Assembly (NCBI GenBank): GCA_012961655.1
Contig: DTYX01000016.1
Location: 1 to 15,876 of the forward strand
Reading direction: 5' to 3'
DNA length: 15,876 bases
From: Candidatus Poribacteria bacterium
GTDB lineage: Bacteria > Poribacteria > WGA-4E > DTYX01
Shown: piece by piece, positions 1 through 6,700 of the stretch
Layout: each line of letters opens with the position of its first letter
How positions within the stretch are numbered: position 1 is the stretch's first letter
Translations under genes and position numbers: made by a program
Notes under the pieces: model-generated
Told to the model about the DNA's origin: nothing
Database searches by the model: none
The model's input: the letters and a program-made list of their open reading frames with translations, nothing else

Positions 1-60
1 CAGGGAAATCTCTTTCGACAAAAGTGGACAAACTTAATTCGAACTTACTTAACCAGCTGA

Positions 61-120
61 AATCCCCCCTGCGCCCTCCTTTATGAAAGGGGGGAACTTG
101 CCCTTTACTAAAGGGGGAAG
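61..120. repeat. Two tandem short palindromes upstream of glcF
   Basis: Two G/C-run palindromes lie side by side. One is centred on cctttatgaaagg (78-90), flanked by C-runs and G-runs. The other is ccctttactaaaggg (101-115), which is perfect, with 7-nt arms around one central base. This style of C-run/AAAGGGGG element is a common dispersed intergenic repeat in several environmental bacteria. Bases 1-60 are open in frame 1 up to a TGA at 58-60, so the end of an upstream gene could lie there, but 19 codons are too few to support a call. Confidence 0.5.
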
Positions 121-182
121 TCGATGGGGCAGATGCCACCTTTGTCTTATTTCAAAATAATGAGGTTAATACACGAGATAAA

Positions 183-1523
183 ATGCTAAAGGAAACCCAA
201 AAAGAGGAAACCAAGGTTGTAGAAAAAAAGGAAATCAAAGCTATCGAAGCGATAGATGATGAGATGTTGTTAGCCTGCGCTCATTGTGGATTGTGTTTGC
301 CTAGTTGCCCCACATATCGGGAATTATCCATGGAGATGGACTCACCCCGCGGGCGGATTTACATCATGCGAGCGCTTGTCGATGGGCGGTTGCCTGTCGA
401 TGAAAAATTCGCTGAACATATTTACCGCTGTCTGGTTTGTCGAGCGTGTGAGACCGCCTGTCCCTCCGGAATCCACTATAGCAGGTTGATTGAGGAAGCT
501 AGAGAAGTATTTGAAAAAAATTTCAAGCGTCCGCTGTCCCAACGTATCCTCCAAAATTTTGTCTTTAAAAGGCTATTCCCAAATCAGAAACTACTCGGAT
601 TTACCTTCTGGATGATTTGGTTATATCAACGTCTCGGCATTCGTTGGTTGGCGCGCAATCTGGGAATTATGAGATTGATGGGACGGATGGGAGAAGCAGA
701 GAAGATATTACCCAACATTCCGTCTCCTTTATTGAAATATTCACTCAAAAAGGTAATTCCGCCTGAAGGAGAAAGAAAACATCGATTGGGGTTTTTCCCA
801 GGTTGCATGATGATTCATATTTTTCCGTCGGTTAATCTCGCCACTGCGCGCGTACTGGCGGAAAACGGTTGCGAAGTTATTACGCCACAAAAGCAGCAAT
901 GCTGCGGCGCTCTCCATACCCTCAGCGGTATAAAAGAACCGGCGCTTAGACTAGCACGTCAAAATATCGACATCTTCGAGAAAATTGATGTGGAGGCTAT
1001 CATCGTGAATTGCGCTGGTTGCGGAGCGGCGTTGAGAGAATATTCACACTTACTGGCAGATGACCCAGATTATGCCGAAAAAGCGGAAAACTTCAGCCGC
1101 AGGGTGAAGGATATTAGTGAATTTCTGGCGGAGATAGAAGTCAAACCGCCACAAGGCGAAATTGTACACCGAGTGACTTATGATGACCCATGCCATCTGT
1201 TGCATGGGCAAAAAGTCAAGGAACAACCGCGAATGTTGTTACAATCCATTCCGGGATTAGAACTGGTCGAACTGAAACAAGCGGACAGATGCTGCGGCAG
1301 TGCCGGCGTATACAATGTTCTGCAACCGGAGATGTCTATGCGGTTGCTGGAGGATAAAATGAAGAACATCGCCGAGACCAATGCGGAAATAGTTGTTACA
1401 GGTAACCCCGGTTGCCTGATCCAAATTGGCCTTGGGGTTAAGCAACATAACTTGAACATGCGGGTAATGCATACAGTTGAATTGCTTGATTTATCCTATC
1501 GCAGCCGCGACGCCACTTCATAG
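183..1523 (+). CDS. glcF: Glycolate/lactate oxidase iron-sulfur subunit (GlcF-like)
   Basis: Probable electron-transfer subunit of a membrane-associated 2-hydroxyacid (glycolate or lactate) dehydrogenase, passing electrons from a flavoprotein partner (GlcD/E type, not in this window) to the quinone pool. The N-terminal third holds two ferredoxin-like 4Fe-4S motifs: C32-x2-C35-x2-C38-x3-C42 and C83-x2-C86-x2-C89-x3-C93. Two CCG domains follow, with CCG at 240-242 (then NCAGCG at 276-281) and CCG at 370-372 (then NPGCL at 408-412). The 446 aa length is usual for GlcF. It has no signal peptide, and there is no good Shine-Dalgarno in front of ATG 183. No earlier start looks better. It could equally be an Fe-S subunit of a glycerol-3-phosphate or D-lactate dehydrogenase, since those share this architecture. 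The larA-like gene downstream on the same strand favours a lactate or other hydroxyacid substrate. Confidence 0.85.
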   Translation: MLKETQKEETKVVEKKEIKAIEAIDDEMLLACAHCGLCLPSCPTYRELSMEMDSPRGRIYIMRALVDGRLPVDEKFAEHIYRCLVCRACETACPSGIHYSRLIEEAREVFEKNFKRPLSQRILQNFVFKRLFPNQKLLGFTFWMIWLYQRLGIRWLARNLGIMRLMGRMGEAEKILPNIPSPLLKYSLKKVIPPEGERKHRLGFFPGCMMIHIFPSVNLATARVLAENGCEVITPQKQQCCGALHTLSGIKEPALRLARQNIDIFEKIDVEAIIVNCAGCGAALREYSHLLADDPDYAEKAENFSRRVKDISEFLAEIEVKPPQGEIVHRVTYDDPCHLLHGQKVKEQPRMLLQSIPGLELVELKQADRCCGSAGVYNVLQPEMSMRLLEDKMKNIAETNAEIVVTGNPGCLIQIGLGVKQHNLNMRVMHTVELLDLSYRSRDATS

Positions 1524-1674
1524 ATAAAGCTTTCTTGGCAAGTTGTATCTTATGAGTATGACAATTTCGGGACGAGCAAAGGGTTATGCTGAATGGTTTG
1601 TTTGCTAAGTTAGCATTCTTTCTTTATGTTAATTACTCGTGCCAATTTTTGTAGCCTAACGCTTTTAGCTTCCG

Positions 1675-1698
1675 GCTGCTCGCAGCTAGCAGCTTTTT
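1675..1698 (+). terminator. Possible intrinsic terminator after glcF
   Basis: GCTGCT (1675-1680), a 7-nt loop and AGCAGC (1688-1693) form a six-pair GC-rich stem followed directly by TTTTT (1694-1698). The orientation suits glcF. However, it lies about 150 nt past the glcF stop and sits in a stretch rich in repeated AGCT-like words, so it may be chance. Confidence 0.4.
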
Positions 1699-1730
1699 GC
1701 ATTGGAGGAATTAGGAGGATTTGTTTAGCT

Positions 1731-1791
1731 AATAGCGCGCCAGGGTAGAGTTCCCCGAAAAGCGGATATCCCGGTCTGACTGTGCGCTATT
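1731..1791. repeat. Inverted repeat with AATAGCGC ends
   Basis: AATAGCGC at 1731-1738 is exactly complementary to GCGCTATT at 1784-1791, enclosing about 45 nt that contain C- and G-runs. The element lies in the 334-nt gap between glcF and larA. Otherwise that gap holds the possible terminator at 1675-1698 and the palindrome at 1825-1856. It could be a folded leader element or a small dispersed repeat. I do not recognise a known riboswitch. Confidence 0.35.
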
Positions 1792-1824
1792 TACGAAATC
1801 GGGATTGCTACAGGAGGCAGATGC

Positions 1825-1856
1825 GAAACCGAGTTTTTTCCCAAAAACTCGGTTTC
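1825..1856. repeat. Palindromic repeat GAAACCGAG, copy 1
   Basis: A perfect 14-bp stem, GAAACCGAGTTTTT (1825-1838) with its complement at 1843-1856, closed by a 4-nt loop. A second copy, with a single stem mismatch, is at 9211-9241. The repeat ends just before an ATG at 1858, which is one reason to prefer the later larA start at 1879. Confidence 0.8.
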
Positions 1857-1878
1857 TATGCATTCAAAGGAAAATGTC

Positions 1879-3141
1879 ATGAATACGCAAGTGCAGTTAG
1901 AATATGGAAAAGATGTTTATGAATTTGATATTCCTTCAGACCGATACATCGGCGTTTTGATGCCTCGCGAGGCGGAGCCGCTGGCAAATTTAGAAAAAAC
2001 GTTATCCCATTCATTTGCTAATCCTGTCGCCAGTCCTCCATTAGTTGATAAGCTTCGAGGGGTCAAATCGGCTTTGATTCTAACGGTAGACATTACCCGT
2101 CCTTCGCCGACACCGTTAATGCGTCCATTTTTAAAGTTCTGCCGGCAAATGGATATCTTCGTCACTATCTGCATCAGCCTGGGACGGCATGGGCCAATGA
2201 CTGAAACTGCGTTACGTGATTTTTTAACGCCTGAAATCTTCGACGCCTATCCCGTTGTCCAGCATGACGCATTCGACGATTCCATTCACGTCGATTTCGG
2301 CTATACGTCCAGAGGAACGCCGATTAAAATCAATCGGATTATTCAACAACACGATTTCATCTGCGGCATAAGCTATATTGAACCCAGCTACCTGATGGGA
2401 TATTCGGGCAGTCGGAAATTGATTATTCCGGGCATTGCTCACTATTCCAGCATCGACGCTAATCACTACTGGCTCACTCACTCCGACACACGCACCGGCG
2501 AATTGGACGATAATCCAATGCATCAAGATGCGATGGAATTCATGCGACATTTTCGGCTCGATTGGCTGACCTGCGCAGTACTGGATGGCGGAGACAGAAT
2601 CACACAGATTTATTCTGGCGATTCGGTGAAAGCTCATCGCCTAGCATGCGCGGATTCCGATAAAATCTTTCGGATTAAAGGTCAAATGGCTGACATTGTC
2701 ATCTCAAGCCCCGGAGGATATCCATACGATTGGGATTTGGTGCAGGGCAAGAAAGCGATTATCCCAGCGATGGAGACAGTGAATCCGGGCGGCTCAATTA
2801 TTCTGCTCGCCGAATGTCCCGATGGCTGGGGCGCGGAGGGAACTTTTAAAAAGTGGCTTTTGACAAAAACACCACAAGACGTGGTGCGGGACGCAAAAAA
2901 ACGGGAGATGTTCAGCCTGGGCGCGCACGGCGCATACATCCTCGCCAAACCAATTGTACAAAAGCAGGCAACTGTAATTATCGTGACTAATGAAGATTTA
3001 GCCAGTCAACTTCAAGATTCATACATTCACGCTGTAACGACTGTCGAAGAAGCGATGGAATTGGCTCATCAACACTGCGCGGCATCCAAGCCAACCTACC
3101 TTGCTGTAAAAAGCGCTCGAAGGTTGATTTGTGAGATATAA
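1879..3141 (+). CDS. LarA-family (DUF2088) nickel-pincer racemase-like protein
   Basis: Member of the LarA superfamily, whose characterised members racemise or epimerise 2-hydroxyacids using the nickel-pincer nucleotide cofactor. ATG 1879 is preferred because AAAGGA (1866-1871) lies 7 nt ahead. The in-frame ATG at 1858 abuts a palindrome and lacks a ribosome site. From 1879 the protein has 420 aa, typical for LarA. Residues matching Lactobacillus plantarum LarA H108, K184 and H200 fall at H104, K180 and H196, a constant offset of four. At the H174 position the protein has Ser170 (context EPSYLMGYSG, where LarA has a PH). The cofactor-linking Lys and the nickel-ligand His are thus kept, but one of the two proposed acid/base histidines is lost. 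The family is certain. The substrate is unknown and may not be lactate. Downstream of glcF on the same strand; no cofactor-synthesis genes (larB, larC, larE) are in view. Confidence 0.85.
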   Translation: MNTQVQLEYGKDVYEFDIPSDRYIGVLMPREAEPLANLEKTLSHSFANPVASPPLVDKLRGVKSALILTVDITRPSPTPLMRPFLKFCRQMDIFVTICISLGRHGPMTETALRDFLTPEIFDAYPVVQHDAFDDSIHVDFGYTSRGTPIKINRIIQQHDFICGISYIEPSYLMGYSGSRKLIIPGIAHYSSIDANHYWLTHSDTRTGELDDNPMHQDAMEFMRHFRLDWLTCAVLDGGDRITQIYSGDSVKAHRLACADSDKIFRIKGQMADIVISSPGGYPYDWDLVQGKKAIIPAMETVNPGGSIILLAECPDGWGAEGTFKKWLLTKTPQDVVRDAKKREMFSLGAHGAYILAKPIVQKQATVIIVTNEDLASQLQDSYIHAVTTVEEAMELAHQHCAASKPTYLAVKSARRLICEI

Positions 3142-3145
3142 AACC

Positions 3146-3173
3146 TTACGTATTACGTTTTACGCATTAAGTA
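3146..3173. repeat. Four near-identical 7-nt tandem units
   Basis: TTACGTA, TTACGTT, TTACGCA and TTAAGTA follow each other directly after the larA stop codon. The units differ by one or two bases. The array sits in the short convergent gap between larA and the microcompartment vertex gene. Its function is unknown; slipped-strand expansion would give this pattern. Confidence 0.5.
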
Positions 3174-3223
3174 TCACATTTTGATTCATTGCTAATGCAT
3201 CTGCTATCAAATTGTGAGCAGGT

Positions 3224-3505
3224 TCAACGCTCCTCATCGCATACATCAAATCGGTCAATGATGCCCATAACCAATTCTCGAATGGGGGCATTTTTAAGCC
3301 CAAAGACTTCATCCGCCGTCCCAGGGCCTGCGCCGACGAGGACGATATCTCCCTCTCCCGCGCCGACATAATCGACAGCGATAGTTGGCTTGCTTGCTAA
3401 TTGATTCTCCATATTCAGCGGATGAATCAGCAACAGCGTCTTATTTTCATAATGCTCATGCTTGATGACGGATACTACTTTGCCGATGACTTTTGCGATA
3501 TACAC
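3224..3505 (-). CDS. Bacterial microcompartment vertex protein (EutN/CcmL, BMC-P)
   Basis: A 93-aa protein of the EutN/CcmL family, whose pentamers cap the vertices of bacterial microcompartment shells. It begins MYIAKVIGKVVSV, a typical family N-terminus. It continues with a hydrophobic strand (LLLIHPLN), the AVDYVGAGEGDIVLVGAG segment characteristic of the family, and a C-terminal VMGIIDRFDV that matches the usual 'GIID.V.V' ending. Length is usual (about 90-100 aa). Translation starts at GTG 3505, supported by AAAGGA (at about 8 nt) on the minus strand. The nearest genes are the convergent larA-like gene and, upstream on the same strand, a secreted protein. No BMC-H or BMC-T shell gene, aldehyde dehydrogenase or aldolase is in this window, so the cargo cannot be named. 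The 2-hydroxyacid genes at 183-3141 are candidates for linked metabolism, by inference. Confidence 0.9.
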   Translation of the reverse strand: MYIAKVIGKVVSVIKHEHYENKTLLLIHPLNMENQLASKPTIAVDYVGAGEGDIVLVGAGPGTADEVFGLKNAPIRELVMGIIDRFDVCDEER

Positions 3506-3527
3506 GAATTTATTCCTTTCTCATATT

Positions 3528-3556
3528 GTAATGCAACGACCTGGTCGTTGCATTAC
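3528..3556. repeat. Perfect 29-nt palindrome upstream of the vertex gene
   Basis: GTAATGCAACGACC (3528-3541), one central T, then the exact reverse complement (3543-3556). It starts 23 nt upstream of the GTG start of the vertex protein gene and lies in the 90-nt gap after the secreted-protein gene. It may be an operator, a roadblock hairpin or a dispersed palindromic repeat. There is no U-run, so it is not a classic terminator. Confidence 0.75.
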
Positions 3557-3595
3557 ATAACGCATTAGCTTTGATGGCGAAACAAAGTATGTGGG

Positions 3596-4321
3596 TCAAG
3601 GTGAATCGCGCTTTATTTTGCCCCACGTTACTGAAACTTTATCTTGTGGTTCGACAGCGCTAGGACCTTCTAAATCTGTGACACGGAAGAAAGCGACATG
3701 AGCGCCGCCCGACCAAGCTCTCAATCCCACAGCGCCGGACTCGTATGTTTTAGCTGAATCCTCCCATTCTAATGTCCACTTCTTTGGTTCAGCTTCGCCA
3801 GCCTTCCAACCTTTGATTTTTAGTTCATTCCCCTCAAGCCAGAATTTCAACCAAACCCAGTCGCCTTCGCTCATACTTCCCTTTGGGTCTTGGACACCAG
3901 TGCCGCCGAGAATATCAAGATGCAATCCTGTATCAGTATCCCATTCAATCAGGTAACTCTGATTAAAGCCTGCTTCATCCATGCTTTGGGCTCTGGCAAC
4001 TAAGGGACCATCAACGTCTTCGGGTAGTCGTGTATCGATCCAAAGGATTTCGATGATGCCATCGGTGAATTTAACATCAATCTCTTTGACAAAAGCTAGG
4101 GTATTTCCGCTTGGGCTGTCTATATTCATTACATCAGGCCCATACTCTGGTGGTTTATCTTTCGTTAATTCGATTTTCCCAGCACCAGGAACTAGCACCC
4201 AATTTTTGTCCAATTTACCGCCGCTGAAATCGTCTTCAAAAATTGTTTTTGTTCCAGCAGGCATAATCATATTCGCCAGCAATACGACTATAGCCAGGAT
4301 AAATAAATTTTTGCGTGTCAT
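3596..4321 (-). CDS. Secreted concanavalin A-like (jelly-roll) protein
   Basis: A 241-aa exported protein. Residues 1-23 form a signal peptide (basic MTRKN, then a hydrophobic core up to about PAG). The body starts with TIFEDDFSGGKLDKNW, the typical opening of beta-jelly-roll domains of the LamG/DUF1080 (concanavalin A-like) type. Features such as GDWVWLKFWLEGNELKIKGW and GAVGLRAWSGGAHVAFF alternate like beta strands. These domains usually bind or act on carbohydrates outside the cytoplasm. No catalytic residues can be assigned. The last 20 residues include VEPQDKVSVTWGKIKR, which resembles the end of the LamG protein at 5804-6580. ATG 4321 is preceded by AAAGGAG on the minus strand. It lies 33 nt after rarA on the same strand, so co-transcription is possible. 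Confidence 0.7.
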   Translation of the reverse strand: MTRKNLFILAIVVLLANMIMPAGTKTIFEDDFSGGKLDKNWVLVPGAGKIELTKDKPPEYGPDVMNIDSPSGNTLAFVKEIDVKFTDGIIEILWIDTRLPEDVDGPLVARAQSMDEAGFNQSYLIEWDTDTGLHLDILGGTGVQDPKGSMSEGDWVWLKFWLEGNELKIKGWKAGEAEPKKWTLEWEDSAKTYESGAVGLRAWSGGAHVAFFRVTDLEGPSAVEPQDKVSVTWGKIKRDSP

Positions 4322-4354
4322 TGTTATTATCTCCTTTGTTTATTATTTTCCGAT

Positions 4355-5620
4355 TTACTTCGGATGATAGTAAACTTTGTCCTTGAGTTCTTCCGGCAGA
4401 TATTGCTGCTCAACGACATTGCCTTCATAATCGTGAGCATATCTGTATCCCTCGCCGTATCCCAATTCCTTCATCAATTGTGTTGGAGCGTTGCGCAGAT
4501 GTAGCGGGACGGGATAAGCGGGCAAGCGTCGGACATCTTCCAGAGCAGCTAGTAATGCCATATATGACGCGTTGCTCTTCGGCGCACAGGATAGATAAGT
4601 CGTCGCTTGCGCTAAATTAATCTGCGCTTCCGGCAGACCTACGAATTCGACCGCTTGCGCGGCTGCCGTCGCGACGACCAGGGCTTGTGGGTCTGCGTTG
4701 CCGATATCTTCCGAGGCGAGGATGACCAATCGCCGCGCGATGAACCTGGGGTCTTCGCCAGCTTCCAGCATTCGCGCCAACCAATAGATGCTGGCGTTCG
4801 GGTCAGAACCTCTGATGCTCTTGATATAGGCGGAAATCAGATTATAGTGTTCCTCGCCTGCTTTGTCATACTTTAGAATCTTCTTCTGCGCCGCCGCTTG
4901 AATTTTGGGGGCGGTTATAAAACGAACGTTGTTTTCATCGGGCTTACACGTTTGGACTGCTAACTCTAACGCATTAAGCGCCAGACGCACATCTCCATCG
5001 GCGATGAAAATTAACTGGTCCATGGCTTCTTCTGACAATTGAACGCGATATTCGCCCAGCCCTCTCTCTTTATCTTTCAGCGCGCGGTCGATAATGGTTT
5101 TGATGGCTTCAGCGTCCAATGGCTTCAATTGATAAACTTGCAAACGGGAAAGCAAGGGAGAATTCAATTCAAAGGATGGATTCTCCGTAGTGGCGCCTAT
5201 CAGTGTGATGACACCACTCTCTACGGATGACAACAGCGCGTCCTGTTGCAGTTTATTGAAACGATGAATTTCGTCTAAAAAGAGGATAGTTTTTCGATTG
5301 TATAGTTTGCGCCGCTCATCAGCATCTTGAATCACTTTGCGCAATTCTGGAACACCGGAAGTCGTCGCATTGAATCGCTCAAAATGCGCTTTGGTCAAAT
5401 TTGCAATAATATTCACCAGACTTGTCTTGCCGGAACCCGGTGGGCCCCACAGAATGAAGGAAGAAATCTTGTCCTGTTCAATCGCTTGTCTGAGCGGTTT
5501 TCTCTCTCCCAGAATCTCTTCTTGTCCGACGAACTCTTCAAAGTTGTTCGGCCGAATTCTATTGGCAAGCGGTCCTGATTTCTTTATATCTCGCTGAAAT
5601 TTTTGTTCAAAAAGTTCCAT
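4355..5620 (-). CDS. rarA: Replication-associated recombination protein A (AAA+ ATPase)
   Basis: RarA/MgsA/WRNIP1-family clamp-loader-like ATPase, which acts at stalled replication forks and interacts with single-stranded DNA-binding protein. Counting from ATG 5620 (421 aa) it has Walker A GPPGSGKT at 59-66, Walker B LFLDEIHRF at 113-121, sensor-1 region GATTEN at 142-147 and an SRL arginine finger around 158-160. The C-terminal tetramerisation region is clear (SIRGSDPNASIYWLARMLEAGEDPRF and ASEDIGNADP). An upstream GTG at 5680 would add 20 residues (MCQSCPQTVILRLG...), but these are unlike the family, whose proteins begin close to the PLA.R.RP motif (seen here at about 17-24). Neither start has a strong ribosome site. 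Full length with all motifs intact, so presumably functional. Confidence 0.95.
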   Translation of the reverse strand: MELFEQKFQRDIKKSGPLANRIRPNNFEEFVGQEEILGERKPLRQAIEQDKISSFILWGPPGSGKTSLVNIIANLTKAHFERFNATTSGVPELRKVIQDADERRKLYNRKTILFLDEIHRFNKLQQDALLSSVESGVITLIGATTENPSFELNSPLLSRLQVYQLKPLDAEAIKTIIDRALKDKERGLGEYRVQLSEEAMDQLIFIADGDVRLALNALELAVQTCKPDENNVRFITAPKIQAAAQKKILKYDKAGEEHYNLISAYIKSIRGSDPNASIYWLARMLEAGEDPRFIARRLVILASEDIGNADPQALVVATAAAQAVEFVGLPEAQINLAQATTYLSCAPKSNASYMALLAALEDVRRLPAYPVPLHLRNAPTQLMKELGYGEGYRYAHDYEGNVVEQQYLPEELKDKVYYHPK

Positions 5621-5722
5621 AATTAAATGAGAATGTAGTCCAAGCCTCAGAATGACAGTTTGCGGACACGATTGACACACAAATCGGGCGAGTTGAGAAA
5701 GATGAAAATAAGATGCGTGACA

Positions 5723-5777
5723 TGGATTTGCGCTCGGCGGTCTGGATTTAGCAATCCAGACTGAGCTGGCAAATCCA
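5723..5777. repeat. Nested long hairpin between lamG and rarA
   Basis: Three nested complementary pairs: TGGATTTGC (5723-5731) with GCAAATCCA (5769-5777), GCTC (5732-5735) with GAGC (5763-5766), and a perfect inner stem GTCTGGATT (5740-5748) with AATCCAGAC (5753-5761) around loop TAGC. This is far more pairing than expected by chance in 55 nt. It lies downstream of the LamG gene and upstream of rarA, both on the minus strand. It may be a REP/MITE-like dispersed repeat or a transcript-processing structure. Confidence 0.7.
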
Positions 5778-5803
5778 CGCCGACGCTGGAATTTTATGAA
5801 AGG

Positions 5804-6580
5804 TTACCTGATGCTATTCTTAATCGTTCCCCAGCTTGTTGCTAACTTGTCGTTGGGATTCACGGCAAGCATAGAACTAACTCCTTCCATAAGCTGTTCA
5901 ATCTCAGCTTCTTTAAGAGCCCTTTTGAAGATAGCAACTTCATCTATTACACCTGCAAGAAAGCGGTCATAATGCCTCATGAATACTAGAGGATAATCGC
6001 TTTTGCCATATTTATCTTTTCCGCCAAGGGGAACAGACGCATCTTCCTTGCCATCAATATACACTTTAACTTCATCGCCTGCTTTCATACCGACGACATG
6101 ATGCCATTTGCCATCATTGATAGCTGTTGTGCCATCAGCGACGGAATTCTGGTTGGCAAGATTTCTAAGGTACATGGTGATAGTGCCAGCAGGACGATAA
6201 TACAACAGATACCACGGTCTTGTATTCGATGTATCGTGGTATCCTTTGGTAATTATTGACGGCGGTGAAGGCGGGGTGGCTTTTGTATTAATCCAGACAG
6301 CTAAAGTAAAATCCTCATCAAACTCCAGCGTATCGGAATCAGGGATTACGACCATGTCGTCAACCCCATCAAATTCCATACCCTGTCCAAATTTGCCGGC
6401 GACCCATTTTGGGTCTCCCTCTGTTTCACCGTCATTCCCCATTTCAGAAGAATCAGCTACGATATTACCTTTTCCTTCATCAAATAGCCATACCCCGACC
6501 AAATCTTTGTCTTGCGCGGCATAGCCGATACTGAGACTTAGCGACAACACTATAAGTGTGCATGTTACTTTGAACATCAT
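5804..6580 (-). CDS. Secreted LamG-domain protein
   Basis: A 258-aa exported protein. Signal peptide at about 1-21 (MMFKVTC, then hydrophobic LIVLSLSLS, cleavage near YAA). It carries one laminin-G-like (LamG/concanavalin A) domain across most of its length: GVWLFDEGKGNIVADSS at about 29-45, the FDGVDD element at about 68-73, FTLAVWI at about 90-96, KWHHVV at about 157-162, VKVYIDGK at about 169-176 and GVIDEVAIFKRAL near the end. This family pattern indicates extracellular ligand, often glycan, recognition. The C-terminus has VNPNDKLATSWGTIK, shared with the protein at 3596-4321. ATG 6580 has GGAGG 8 nt upstream; the adjacent ATG 6577 is the only alternative. No enzyme domain is attached. 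Confidence 0.85.
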   Translation of the reverse strand: MMFKVTCTLIVLSLSLSIGYAAQDKDLVGVWLFDEGKGNIVADSSEMGNDGETEGDPKWVAGKFGQGMEFDGVDDMVVIPDSDTLEFDEDFTLAVWINTKATPPSPPSIITKGYHDTSNTRPWYLLYYRPAGTITMYLRNLANQNSVADGTTAINDGKWHHVVGMKAGDEVKVYIDGKEDASVPLGGKDKYGKSDYPLVFMRHYDRFLAGVIDEVAIFKRALKEAEIEQLMEGVSSMLAVNPNDKLATSWGTIKNSIR

Positions 6581-6634
6581 CTGTTTATCCTCCCTTATTT
6601 ATGTGGGTCGAAATTCAGATTTTGACATATCGCT

Positions 6635-6680
6635 GTCGATTTATGAAAATCGACCTACGGAGTTTCATTATGAAATCTCC
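6635..6680. repeat. Two adjacent hairpins after the aldolase gene
   Basis: GTCGATTT (6635-6642) pairs exactly with AAATCGAC (6647-6654). Immediately next, GGAGTTTCA (from 6659) pairs with TGAAATCTCC (ending 6680) with one bulged base. They lie between the aldolase stop and the lamG start on the minus strand. Neither has a U-run on the minus strand, so a repeat or mRNA-end structure is as likely as a terminator. Confidence 0.5.
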
Positions 6681-6700
6681 TTGTAAGTAATTTATGGAAG

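Noticed and set aside
371..392. Shared 13-mer GTCGATGGGCGGT in glcF and near 14100
   Set aside because: Short, with no flanking similarity, and one copy is inside conserved coding sequence. Chance is sufficient.
1731..1860. Nickel or cobalt riboswitch for the larA leader
   Set aside because: The G-run and C-run words are present, but the order and the conserved junction sequence do not match what I know of that class.
1858..1878. Larger larA start at ATG 1858
   Set aside because: It abuts a palindromic repeat, lacks a ribosome site, and the following ATG 1879 has AAAGGA correctly spaced.
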